Assembly: GCF_001613145.1 (NCBI RefSeq)
Contig: NZ_BDBU01000010.1
Span: forward strand, 124,001 to 188,000
From: Nocardia jejuensis NBRC 103114
GTDB taxonomy: Bacteria; Actinomycetota; Actinomycetes; Mycobacteriales; Mycobacteriaceae
Reading direction: 5' to 3'
Length of the DNA stretch: 64,000 bases
Part shown: positions 18,145-26,078 of the stretch, in pieces
How the letters are laid out: the number at the start of each line of letters is the position of its first letter
How positions within the stretch are numbered: position 1 is the stretch's first letter
The notes under the pieces: model-generated
Told to the model about the DNA's origin: nothing
The model's database searches: none
The model's input: only the letters and a program-made list of their open reading frames with translations
Program-made: the position numbers and the translations under genes

Positions 18145-18831
18145 TCAGCCGATACTCATGTCCGCCAGTGAGTGGATGACGGTGACGCCCTCGTGCGACG
18201 TGCCCGAGGCGGCTCGGTCCAGCCAGAAGGCATGCAGGCCCGCGTCTCTCGCGCCGAGCCCGTCCACGTCGTGGCGGTCGCCGACGTAAGCGACCCGATC
18301 GGGCGGTAGCCCGAGCATGTCGCAGCCTGCCAGGAAGATGCCGGGATCGGGCTTGGCCGAGCCGAATTCGTCGGAGCACAGGATCGCCTCCCCGAAGTGG
18401 GCGGCCAGGCCCACCGAGCGCAGCTTGCCGATCTGATGCGCGCGTGAGGAATTGGAGACCACCCCCAGCGCCGCGCGCCCGGTCAATGCCGTGAGCGCCG
18501 GCGGCACGTCGGGGAACACCAGCCAGGCGATGTCCCGCAACGCCACGTAGCGTGCGAACCAGGCCGCCGGATCGTCCACCGCCACACCGATATGCGCCAG
18601 GAATCGCGCGGTGCGGGCCTGCTGCTGCCCGGGGAAGGTCAGCTCACCCGCGAGGAAGCGCGGGTACTCCTGCTCCTCGATCTCACGCCAGAGCGCCACC
18701 GCGGTGTCGGGCGACTCGAAATGCCCGAGCAGGTCCTCGGCCGCGAGATGGCGCAGCAGTCCCGCGCGGGCGGTCGACGAGTAGTCGACGAGGGTGTCGT
18801 CGACGTCGAACAGGATGCCGCGAATCGTCAT
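18145..18831 (-). CDS. HAD-superfamily hydrolase (phosphatase-like)
   Basis: 228 residues from ATG 18831. HAD motif I is DVDDT (nucleophile Asp9, acid/base Asp11), motif II SNSS, the motif III lysine lies in SAKPDPGIF and motif IV reads VGDRHDVDG. A cap domain lies between about 20 and 90, as in phosphoglycolate phosphatase-like enzymes. The substrate cannot be told. ATG overlaps the stop of the upstream PrmC-related gene (ATGA), so the two are translationally coupled. Confidence 0.85.
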   Translation of the reverse strand: MTIRGILFDVDDTLVDYSSTARAGLLRHLAAEDLLGHFESPDTAVALWREIEEQEYPRFLAGELTFPGQQQARTARFLAHIGVAVDDPAAWFARYVALRDIAWLVFPDVPPALTALTGRAALGVVSNSSRAHQIGKLRSVGLAAHFGEAILCSDEFGSAKPDPGIFLAGCDMLGLPPDRVAYVGDRHDVDGLGARDAGLHAFWLDRAASGTSHEGVTVIHSLADMSIG

Positions 18832-19901
18832 GGGCGCGTACCGATCACGACGGTCGCGCCGAGTTCGTCGTCCGAGGCGATCCGGGCGTGCAGGCCGTGT
18901 GCGCGCATGATGTCGGCCGCGGTCGCCGCCTGCTCCTCGCTCTCCTCGACGAGCAGATGTCCACCGGGAGCGAGCCATTCGCCCGCGACGGCGGCAATGC
19001 GACGCAGCACATCGAGACCGTCCGAGCCGCCGTCGAGGGCGACCCGGGGTTCGTGATCGCGCGCCTCCGGTGGCATCCACGAGATCTCGGACGACGGCAC
19101 ATAGGGCGTATTCGCCAGCAGAAGGTCCACGCGCCCACGCAAGTCGGCGGGAATCGGGTCGAACAGATCGCCGCGGAACACCGGCGCGCGCAGCGCGGCG
19201 AGATTCCCGCGCGCACACTCCACCGCGGCGGGTTCGATATCGGAGGCCGTGAGTTCGACCCGAATCCCGTCCGCAGCAAGCTCGGTGGCCAGCGACAATC
19301 CCAATGCCCCACAGCCGCAACACATATCGAGCACAGTGATGGCCGTGCCGAATGGCGCCCCGTCGTTCGCCCCGTCGTTCGCCTCGCCTTGCGGACTGCC
19401 CGGTGCATCGACCGAGATCGGTCCGGTATCCCGCGAGTCGACCGCGGCGCCGGTCCACTCCGCATCGGTGACGCGGATCCCGGAACCCGCGGCGTCGAAG
19501 CCCGGGCCCGCGGAACCGACAGCGGCGTCGTGCGCCGCGTGGTCCGGGCCGATCGCGGGTGGAGCGGAGCTGCCGACTGCGTCCTCGCCCGCCGCGCCGG
19601 TACAGCGGATGTGGCGGCGGGCCAAGGCTGTTGCCTGATCTACCAGGAAGCCGGTGCGCTGTCTGGGGACGAAGACATTCGGGGCGACGGCGACGCGCAG
19701 GCCGCGAAATTCCGCCCAGCCCAGCAGGTGCTCGAGCGGGAAGCCCGCGATGCGACGGGCGACGAGCGATTCGAGCTGTTCGGGGTCGGACGTGGCCGCG
19801 AGCAGCAGCTCGGCCTCCTCCTCCGCGAAGACACATCCGGCTGCCCGGAGCCGAGTGACCAGGGTGTCGCTGTCGGGGAAGAGCACCCGATCATTGTGCA
19901 C
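18828..19901 (-). CDS. PrmC/HemK-related protein methyltransferase with low-complexity insertion
   Basis: About 357 residues from GTG 19901 (GTG 19886 is a possible alternative; the frame remains open to 20045 but that stretch is tandem-repeat DNA). The N-terminal helical domain includes the segment RRIAGFPLEHLLGWAEFRGL, and a Rossmann SAM-binding domain carries DMCCGCGALGLSLA. The family's NPPY motif reads NTPYVP, typical of the PrmC-related subfamily of unknown substrate rather than true PrmC, which methylates the GGQ glutamine of release factors. About 85 Ala/Gly/Asp-rich residues separate the two domains, making it longer than the usual 260-290. Coupled to the HAD gene. Confidence 0.75.
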   Translation of the reverse strand: MHNDRVLFPDSDTLVTRLRAAGCVFAEEEAELLLAATSDPEQLESLVARRIAGFPLEHLLGWAEFRGLRVAVAPNVFVPRQRTGFLVDQATALARRHIRCTGAAGEDAVGSSAPPAIGPDHAAHDAAVGSAGPGFDAAGSGIRVTDAEWTGAAVDSRDTGPISVDAPGSPQGEANDGANDGAPFGTAITVLDMCCGCGALGLSLATELAADGIRVELTASDIEPAAVECARGNLAALRAPVFRGDLFDPIPADLRGRVDLLLANTPYVPSSEISWMPPEARDHEPRVALDGGSDGLDVLRRIAAVAGEWLAPGGHLLVEESEEQAATAADIMRAHGLHARIASDDELGATVVIGTRP

Positions 19902-19951
19902 GCCCCGGCATCCGCCCAGGTGAGGCGGGGGCCGGGGCATGCATCGGGGTC

Positions 19952-20089
19952 GAGCGTGTACGGCCGGGGCGGAGGACGTCCGGCCGGGCCGAGCGTGCAC
20001 ACCCAGGGCCGAGCGTGCATACCTAGCGCTGAGCGTGCACTGCATGCGTGAGCGTGTATCGCCGGTGCGGAGCGTGTACCGCCGGAACC
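19952..20089. repeat. ~20-bp degenerate tandem repeat array
   Basis: GAGCGTG(C/T)A(C/T) recurs at 19952, 19991, 20011, 20031, 20050 and 20070, that is at 20, 20, 19 and 20 bp steps. The 39-bp step holds one decayed copy near 19971. The remaining half of each unit is a variable C/G-rich stretch ending in CCGG- or CCAGG-like sequence. The array lies between the YdcF-like gene and the PrmC-related gene, directly upstream of the latter. It is not palindromic overall. It could be a minisatellite or protein-binding iterons. Confidence 0.75.
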
Positions 20090-20119
20090 GAACCGGATTG
20101 CTACGGGCGAAAGGCGGAG

Positions 20120-21007
20120 TTAACGCGCGACCGGAAGCAACAGCGTGCGGGTCGCATCGATGTAGATACCACGCTGGCTGCTGCGCGCCGGCGGCGGCAA
20201 TTGCGAGACCAGCTGCTCGAGCGATGTCGTGGCGCCCACGACCGGCAGGCCCGCGACGATGAAGTCGGCCACGGCCCGGCGGATGTGATTGGGCGAGGTG
20301 ACCACGATGACGCTGGTCGCGCCCGCGTCACGCAGCATGCTCGTGCTGTTGAGCGCGTTCGCCACGGTGGATCCGGCGCGATGCTCGGTCAGCACCCGGC
20401 TCGCCGGAATGCCGTGGCCGACCAGCCAGCCCTCCATGGCCGCCGCCTCGGTGATCCCGTTCTGCGGATTGCCGCCGGACACCACGATCGGGGACATCGG
20501 CGAGGCGATCGCCTGCAGCCAGGCCGCCTGGAGGCGATTGATCAGTTCCGGGCGCATGCTGCCGTCGGGCAGCAGGCCGTAGCCGCACACCGCGATACCG
20601 GTCTGCGGTCCGGCGATCGCGGGAATCGGATTGGGCAGGGTGCCGACCGCTGCGCCGACGGCCCGGAACACGTTGCGGGTGCCGTCGGCCAGACGCGGAT
20701 CCAGCGCCGTGAGCCGATTCAGCGCGACCTCGCGGGTCAGGATGTCCCCGGCATAGTCCGACCAGATCGCCTGCAGGGACAGCGCCTGCGCGTCATCGGG
20801 GGACTCGTTGAGCAATTGCCGCAGGTCCGCGAGCCCGGCGGCCTCGTCACCGTCGACGAAATTCTCCTGCGCGGAGTTGTACAGCGGTCCGGCGTCCGCG
20901 TGCGCGGCACCGGGAGAGAACAGGGTGAGGGCGGCAGCGGTCGCCGCGAGAAGGGTGGGTAAACGCCTGGCGATCTGCACTGCTGTCGACCTTTCGGAGA
21001 GGGTCAC
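20120..21007 (-). CDS. Secreted YdcF/DUF218-domain protein
   Basis: 295 residues. An N-terminal signal (ARRLPTLLAATAAALTLFSPGAAHADA) directs export. A helical TPR-like stretch (about 45-110) follows. The C-terminal half carries the DUF218 pattern: GIAVCGYGLLPDG, IVVSGGNPQNGITEAAAM, VLTEHRAGSTVANAL and VIVVTSPNHIRRA. DUF218 proteins (E. coli YdcF, SanA) are envelope proteins of poorly known function, some tied to peptidoglycan or vancomycin sensitivity. It is expressed alone by spacing, 103 bp from the divergent folD-like gene's ribosome site. Confidence 0.75.
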   Translation of the reverse strand: MTLSERSTAVQIARRLPTLLAATAAALTLFSPGAAHADAGPLYNSAQENFVDGDEAAGLADLRQLLNESPDDAQALSLQAIWSDYAGDILTREVALNRLTALDPRLADGTRNVFRAVGAAVGTLPNPIPAIAGPQTGIAVCGYGLLPDGSMRPELINRLQAAWLQAIASPMSPIVVSGGNPQNGITEAAAMEGWLVGHGIPASRVLTEHRAGSTVANALNSTSMLRDAGATSVIVVTSPNHIRRAVADFIVAGLPVVGATTSLEQLVSQLPPPARSSQRGIYIDATRTLLLPVAR

Positions 21008-21206
21008 GCATGCTTTGCTGGCTAACTCGTTCGTCCGTAGCTGGCTAGTGGCTCGGTCCGAATGTGGACACGATACGACTGCACACCGCGCTTAGCGGTG
21101 ATTTGCCGCTGTGATTTTGCGGGTTCGAGAAGGGTTGCTGCCGGGAATGCGGGCGGAGTTGCGTCGCGTGCAGGTGGTTCGGGCGGGGAAGTTAAGGTGT
21201 GAATCC

Positions 21207-22055
21207 GTGGATACGACTTCGCTCATCGGCAAGGAACTCGCCGCCGCCATCAACACCGACACCAAGGCGCGTGCCGCCGCACTCGCCGCGCAGGGTGCAC
21301 CCGCGCGCCTCGTGCTGGTGATCGCCAACGATGATCCGGCCAGCGCCTGGTACGTGAAGTCGCTCAATCGCGCCGCCGAACGCAATGGAATCGTCTGCGA
21401 GAACGTCGATCTCGGGGTGGACGCCACCGCCGAGGAGATTCGCGCCAAGCTGAGCGAACTCTCGGCCGATCCCACCGCCGACGCCATCATGCTGCAGACG
21501 CCGCTGCCCAAGGGCGTGGGCCTGGACGACGTGAGCCTCGCGATCGCCGCCGCCAAGGACGTGGACGGCGTCAGTCCGCTCTCACTCGGTCTACTCGCCT
21601 CCGGCCTGCCGGGCTTCCCGCCCGCCACCTCCGAGGCGGTGGTGGAACTGGCCAAGTTCCACGACATTCCGCTCGAGGGTCGGCATGTCGCGGTCGTGGG
21701 CCGCTCGAACGTGGTCGGTAAGCCGCTGGCTCAGCTGCTGCTGGCCGAGAACGCCACCGTCACCGTCGCGCACTCGCGCACCACGGATCTGCCCGCCATC
21801 ACCTCCGCCGCGGACGTGGTGGTCGCTGCCGTCGGTCGCGCCGGTCTGATCACCGCCGAGCATGTGCGAGAGGGTGCGGTCGTCATCGACGTCGGCACCA
21901 ACGAGGACGACAACGGCGGGATCACCGGCGATGTGAACGCCGACTCGGTGACCGGGCGGGCCGCCGCCCTGAGCCCCGTCCCCGGTGGTGTCGGCCCGGT
22001 CACCACGGCGCTGCTCATGCGCCACGTCGTGCAGGCCGCCGAGTCCGGCCGCTGA
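21207..22055 (+). CDS. folD: FolD-family methylenetetrahydrofolate dehydrogenase, cyclohydrolase lysine missing
   Basis: 282 residues from GTG 21207, preceded by AAGGTG at good spacing; an ATG at 21111 would add 32 unconserved residues. FolD interconverts methylene-, methenyl- and formyl-tetrahydrofolate using NADP+. Folate-site residues Tyr49, Gln97 (LQTPLP) and the KDVDG aspartates are present, as is the nucleotide motif GRSNVVGKP and the signature PVPGGVGPVT. The lysine four residues after the Tyr (human Lys56), essential for cyclohydrolase and part of YxxxK, is Leu53 here (YVKSL). The protein may therefore be a dehydrogenase only. An FchA-type cyclohydrolase is encoded 1.5 kb away. A very strong terminator follows. 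Confidence 0.85.
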   Translation: MDTTSLIGKELAAAINTDTKARAAALAAQGAPARLVLVIANDDPASAWYVKSLNRAAERNGIVCENVDLGVDATAEEIRAKLSELSADPTADAIMLQTPLPKGVGLDDVSLAIAAAKDVDGVSPLSLGLLASGLPGFPPATSEAVVELAKFHDIPLEGRHVAVVGRSNVVGKPLAQLLLAENATVTVAHSRTTDLPAITSAADVVVAAVGRAGLITAEHVREGAVVIDVGTNEDDNGGITGDVNADSVTGRAAALSPVPGGVGPVTTALLMRHVVQAAESGR

Positions 22056-22062
22056 CCCGAAA

Positions 22063-22111
22063 TCACCACGCGGCGCCGGGGTTTCGAGTGAACCCCGGCG
22101 CCGCGTGGTGA
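22063..22111. terminator. Perfect 21-bp-stem terminator after folD
   Basis: The arms at 22063-22083 and 22091-22111 are perfect reverse complements (core CACCACGCGGCGCCGGGGTT) with a 7-nt loop TCGAGTG. It sits 7 bp after the folD stop and before the convergent L,D-transpeptidase gene, so it probably works in both directions. No T-run. Confidence 0.8.
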
Positions 22112-22163
22112 GATGCTGCCGGTCCGAAGCCGCGCAGGCGTGGGGACCGCTGGTGATCAGCGC

Positions 22164-22922
22164 TTACCAGTGAATGTTCACCGGATCGCCGATGCCGACA
22201 TTGTCGTAGTACCACTCCGCGTCGCCGGGCGCGAGGTTGATGCACCCGTGGCTGACGTTCGAATTGCCTTGTGAGTCGACGGACCACGGGGCGGAGTGCA
22301 CGTAAACGCCTCCCGAGGTGAGCCTTTCGGCGAATTCACCCTGGATCAGGTAGCCCTGCGGGCTGCTGAGCGGGATGCCGATGGTCCGGGAATCGAACGT
22401 CACGGTCCGCTCCTTCGACATCACCGGGAACGTGCCCGTTGGGGTTTCCCAGCCGGGCTTGCCCATCGAGGCGGGCATGGTCCGCACCGGGACGCCGCCC
22501 ATGAAGACGGTGAAGGTGTAGTTCGACATGTCCGCGTCGGCGGTCACGCCGCCGTTGGTGTCGAATTGGGTGTGCAGGCGTCCCACCGACACCGTGATAG
22601 GCGAAGAGGTGGGCAGGTAGCCGGCCGGCGTCCACGTGACCTGCCGATCGTCCACCCAGGAGAAGTGCCCAGCCAGTGAGGCGTCGGCTCGGACGTCGAC
22701 CGCTCGCTCGGCGCGAGCCCGATCGGCCACCGGTTCGGCGAAGTGCACGGTGACCGGTGCGGCGATACCCACTACTTGGCCCGGCCCCGGCGTAATCGCC
22801 TGCACCGCCGGGAGTTCGGTTGTCACGAGCACCGCACCCGCGGCTCCGGACCCTGTCGCGGTGGCAGCCGCGAGCACGGTGGCGACGAACAGATAGCGAA
22901 TCGCTTTCCGCATGGTGTCCAA
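22164..22922 (-). CDS. L,D-transpeptidase (YkuD family)
   Basis: 252 residues. It makes 3-3 cross-links in peptidoglycan outside the membrane. A signal peptide covers about the first 30 residues; ATG 22913 is an alternative start three codons in. An Ig-like domain (about 45-120, with FAEPVADRARAERAV) precedes the YkuD catalytic domain. That domain has YVHSAPWS and the active-site motif SHGCINL with nucleophile Cys227 and His225. This architecture matches the mycobacterial Ldt proteins. It is monocistronic, with the folD terminator facing it. Confidence 0.92.
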   Translation of the reverse strand: MDTMRKAIRYLFVATVLAAATATGSGAAGAVLVTTELPAVQAITPGPGQVVGIAAPVTVHFAEPVADRARAERAVDVRADASLAGHFSWVDDRQVTWTPAGYLPTSSPITVSVGRLHTQFDTNGGVTADADMSNYTFTVFMGGVPVRTMPASMGKPGWETPTGTFPVMSKERTVTFDSRTIGIPLSSPQGYLIQGEFAERLTSGGVYVHSAPWSVDSQGNSNVSHGCINLAPGDAEWYYDNVGIGDPVNIHW

Positions 22923-23497
22923 TCCCTTCGCAGGGGGTGTGGTTCAGGGGCCTCAGCCTATGACCAGATGATCAGTCCCATCCGGAAATGTTCCCGCTTC
23001 GTGACCTAGCGGTCGGCGTGGAGCCTTCGAAAAAACCCGACGACCGGGTAGGGGATATGTGCCCTGACCTGCTTCGGTCGTTGTCCGATTAGGGACCCCG
23101 ACCTCCCCGTTCTCTGAATGAGACAAATCACTTTCTCCGCGCAGCCCGATGCCCCCGGCGACCGCCCCCGGCTCGCGCGGTGTTGCTCGATCGGTGAGGA
23201 GCGCGTCGCGGACAACGCGACGAAACAGCGCTATGCCGGGTACTCGCCGATGCCGCAGGTGCCGACCCTCAGGACGAGCTGCTGCGTTCGAGCGGCCCAC
23301 GCGTTGTCCGGGCGTATCCGACTCGGGCGAGATGCCTGCCCCCACGCGGAGATTCGGCGGGGTTGGTGCGGTCTGCTCCGGCCTTCGGAATGCGTCTGGC
23401 GGTTCACATATGGGCGTGCTCGACCACCGCACGGCTGGAGCGGTGTCGCTGCCTTGCCGGGTCTGTTCCGCGCGAAATGCGCACCGCCGAAACGACT
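22923..23497. other. Intergenic region without a convincing gene
   Basis: It lies between the L,D-transpeptidase start and the terminator of the cyclohydrolase-like gene. Open frames here have no conserved motifs and atypical Arg/Pro-rich composition. The left end should hold the L,D-transpeptidase promoter; I could not place -35/-10 boxes with confidence. Confidence 0.5.
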
Positions 23498-23529
23498 CCG
23501 GGCCCCGTTCCGACTGGAACGGGGCCCGG
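23498..23529 (-). terminator. Perfect 14-bp hairpin after the cyclohydrolase-like gene
   Basis: CCGGGCCCCGTTCC pairs perfectly with GGAACGGGGCCCGG around GACT, 17 bp beyond the minus-strand stop at 23547. Confidence 0.75.
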
Positions 23530-23546
23530 GGAATCTGCTCGTGCGC

Positions 23547-24212
23547 TCAGCGCGTGATGGCCGCCACCACGTCCGCGTGCAGGGCGTCGGCGCGGGCGAT
23601 GACCTCGTCGATCTGGGTGAAGACCGGGGCGAACTCGGACTCCGATCCGGTGCCGAGCGAGGCGACGTTGATGGCGATGTTCAGCTGCGAACTCGCGGCG
23701 GCGGCCCGCGCGCAATCGGCGGCCGCGCCGATATCGGTCACCACGTTCGGGTTGCCGATGGGCAGGAGTTCGGTTGCGAGGGAGACGATTTCGTCGGCCT
23801 CGGCGACCACGGCGGCCGGGACCCGGGCCGCGCCCAGCAGGGCTCCGGTGATGGCCTCGGTGCGCGCGGCCTGCTGCTCGTCGGTGTCCTTGGGCAGTTT
23901 GTAGGCGCTGCCGACCGCGGTGAACGCGGCGGCGTCGGCGTCGGCCAGGGCCAGCGCGCGATTGCGGGAGTCGTCGGCGGCCTGGATGATGCGGTCGATC
24001 ACCGGGCGGTTCTCGGCGTCCTTGGCGCGGGTGGTGTACCGCGCGACCATCGAGACCAGCGCCGCACCCTGCGCGGCGTGCAGCGCGGCGACGGCCCCGC
24101 CGCCCGGCGCGGGCACCTTGGCGGCCAGCTCATCGAGGTACCCCTGCAGTGTCGAGTCGCCGAAACTGGTGAAGTCCTGCGCGGCGTCCTGGGTCGACCC
24201 AGCCTGAGTCAT
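23547..24212 (-). CDS. Cyclodeaminase/cyclohydrolase family protein (FchA/FTCD-C type)
   Basis: 221 residues, all-helical FTCD C-terminal fold. The family includes formimidoyl-THF cyclodeaminase and bacterial methenyl-THF cyclohydrolase FchA. The loop PAPGGGAVAALHAAQGAALV (about 35-54) is the family hallmark, followed by long helices (DADAAAFTAVGSAYKLP, NPNVVTDIGAAADCARAA). There is no histidine-utilisation gene nearby, so methenyl-THF cyclohydrolase is more plausible than cyclodeaminase. That would complement the lysine-less FolD encoded upstream on the other strand. Monocistronic with its own terminator. Confidence 0.8.
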   Translation of the reverse strand: MTQAGSTQDAAQDFTSFGDSTLQGYLDELAAKVPAPGGGAVAALHAAQGAALVSMVARYTTRAKDAENRPVIDRIIQAADDSRNRALALADADAAAFTAVGSAYKLPKDTDEQQAARTEAITGALLGAARVPAAVVAEADEIVSLATELLPIGNPNVVTDIGAAADCARAAAASSQLNIAINVASLGTGSESEFAPVFTQIDEVIARADALHADVVAAITR

Positions 24213-24501
24213 GAGTGATGGCCTCTCTCGAGAGTGCGTGGGAGTGCGGGGAATCGGAATGTCCGCGCATCACGCTACCGCCACCTCACCTGCGCACCCC
24301 GCCTGCCCCGTCGTCCGCGCACTCTCCTGCGACACACCGCGCAGCCCACTGCTTTGCCCGACGTGAGCCATCACTCGATCCGGCGTGCACCTCTGCCGTG
24401 GCCGACGCGACCCGTCGCCCCGCCCGTCCCAGGTCCCGACGCGACCCGCCGATTCGCGGCCGCCGTGCGAACCCCGATTCACAATCGGTAAGGTCCCGGT
24501 C

Positions 24502-25542
24502 ATGCGTATCGGACTGTCGATCAATTACACCGACGGCTTCAAGGAAATAGCCGCGGAGGTGGCCGACCTCGAGCGGGCCGGCCTCGACATCGTTTTCGTC
24601 CCGGAGGCGTATTCGTACGACGCGGTGAGCGCGCTCGGCTACCTGGCGGCCAAGACCGAGCGGGTGCAGCTGGCCTCGGGCATCATGCAGCTCTACACCC
24701 GCACGCCCACGCTGACGGCCATGACCGCCGCGGGGCTGGACTACGTCTCGGACGGCCGGTTCATCCTGGGGCTGGGAGCGTCGGGCCCGCAGGTGATCGA
24801 GGGCTTCCACGGCGTGCCGTACGACGCCCCGATCGGCCGTACCCGTGAGGCGCTGGAGATCTGCCGCAAGGTGTGGCGGCGCGAGCGCCTGGAATACCAG
24901 GGCAAGTACTACACGATCCCGCTGCCCGAGGGGCAGGGCACCGGACTGGGCAAGCCGCTCAAGCTGATCAATCATCCGATCCGCGAACGCATTCCGGTGC
25001 TGCTGGCCGCGCTGGGCCCGAAGAACGTGGAGCTGGCGGCCGAGCTCGCCGAGGGCTGGCAGCCGATCTTCTTCCTGCCGGAGAAGGCCGACGACATCTG
25101 GGGCGAGTCGGTGAAAGCCGGTCTGGCCAAGCGTGATCCGGCTCTGGGCGACCTCGAGGTGTTCGCCGGCCCGGCCCTGGCCATCGGCGACAATGTCGAG
25201 CCGCTGCGCGAATTCGTGAAGCCGCACCTGGCGCTGTACATCGGCGGCATGGGCGCCAAGGGCAAGAACTTCTATCACACCCTCGCCACCAAGTACGGCT
25301 ACGGCGCCGAGGCCGACCGCATCCAGGAGCTGTTCCTGGCGGGCAAGAAGGACGAGGCCGCCAAGGTGGTTCCGGACGATCTGGTCCGCGACGTGTGCCT
25401 GATCGGTTCCGAGAGCTTCGTCAAGGAGCGGGTCGCCGCCTTCGCCGAGGCCGGCGTCACCGCGCTGAACGTGGTTCCGCTGGCGGGCACCGCCGCCGAG
25501 CGCGTCAAGCTGATCGAGCAGCTGCGCGGCATCTGCGACTGA
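24502..25542 (+). CDS. LLM-class F420-dependent oxidoreductase
   Basis: 346 residues from ATG 24502, a luciferase-like TIM barrel. Typical segments are GLSINYTDGFKEIA at the N-terminus, GYLAAKTERVQLASGIMQLYTRTP near strand 3, ISDGRF-like VSDGRFILGLGASGPQVIEGFHG, and PIGRTREALEICRKVWR. These fit the actinobacterial F420-dependent subgroup. The substrate is unknown. It is transcribed alone: there are 289 bp upstream to the divergent cyclohydrolase-like gene and a GC-rich hairpin follows. Confidence 0.85.
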   Translation: MRIGLSINYTDGFKEIAAEVADLERAGLDIVFVPEAYSYDAVSALGYLAAKTERVQLASGIMQLYTRTPTLTAMTAAGLDYVSDGRFILGLGASGPQVIEGFHGVPYDAPIGRTREALEICRKVWRRERLEYQGKYYTIPLPEGQGTGLGKPLKLINHPIRERIPVLLAALGPKNVELAAELAEGWQPIFFLPEKADDIWGESVKAGLAKRDPALGDLEVFAGPALAIGDNVEPLREFVKPHLALYIGGMGAKGKNFYHTLATKYGYGAEADRIQELFLAGKKDEAAKVVPDDLVRDVCLIGSESFVKERVAAFAEAGVTALNVVPLAGTAAERVKLIEQLRGICD

Positions 25543-25549
25543 CGCCGCC

Positions 25550-25578
25550 GCCCCGGTCCGGCACCGCCGGGCCGGGGC
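25550..25578 (+). terminator. Hairpin after the LLM oxidoreductase gene
   Basis: GCCCCGGTCCGGC pairs with GCCGGGCCGGGGC (one G-T pair) around a 3-nt loop, starting 8 bp after the stop. Confidence 0.6.
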
Positions 25579-25630
25579 CCGTGCGCCGAATTCCGGGGCG
25601 GCTCAGCCGAATTACCTCGGCCGAATTACC

Positions 25631-26026
25631 TCAGCCGCGCGGGAAGGACGCCAGCGCCTCGTCCAGCGTCGTGTGCATGGAGAACACCTGATCGAGACTG
25701 GTCACCTTCAACTGGCGGCTGGTGGCCGGACCGTCGGCGACGATCGCGATCTTGGTGTCGCCCGCGCGCTGGTGCGCGCCGACCAGCACCGCCATTCCCG
25801 CCGAGGCGAGGAAACTGACGGCGATCAGATCGATGACGAGGGCCTTGGGCTTGCCGCCCAGGGTCGCGTCGATGGCGGTCTCCAGGGCGGAGGCGGTCGC
25901 GAGGTCTACATCGCCGGTCACGGTGAGCACCGTGGCCTCATCGCGCTCGGTGACCGAGGTGGTCATCGTGTCGGCGGAGGGGTAGCTTTCTCCGGAAGTA
26001 TTGGTCACGTTGGTCAAATCTGCCAT
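25631..26026 (-). CDS. STAS-domain anti-sigma factor antagonist (RsbV-like)
   Basis: 131 residues, a single STAS domain (about 21-125). The phosphorylatable serine is Ser75 in SFLASAGMAVL; the usual Asp before it is Ala74. Such proteins bind an anti-sigma kinase when unphosphorylated and free the sigma factor. ATG at codon 21 (MTTSVTERDE) is an alternative start. The gene follows the multidomain RsbU by 52 bp and is the last of the stressosome operon. Its partner kinase could be the HATPase domain fused to that RsbU. Confidence 0.85.
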   Translation of the reverse strand: MADLTNVTNTSGESYPSADTMTTSVTERDEATVLTVTGDVDLATASALETAIDATLGGKPKALVIDLIAVSFLASAGMAVLVGAHQRAGDTKIAIVADGPATSRQLKVTSLDQVFSMHTTLDEALASFPRG

Positions 26027-26078
26027 GATCCGTCCGTTCGTGCTGCATCGTCGGCGATATCGGTACCGGTTCGGTGGG

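Noticed and set aside
19952..20089. CRISPR array
   Set aside because: Units are only ~20 bp with no unique spacers of constant length and no cas genes nearby; it is a simple degenerate tandem repeat.
22953..23432. 159-codon minus-strand frame in the region before the L,D-transpeptidase
   Set aside because: Arg/Pro/Gly-rich with no ribosome site or motif; treated as non-coding.
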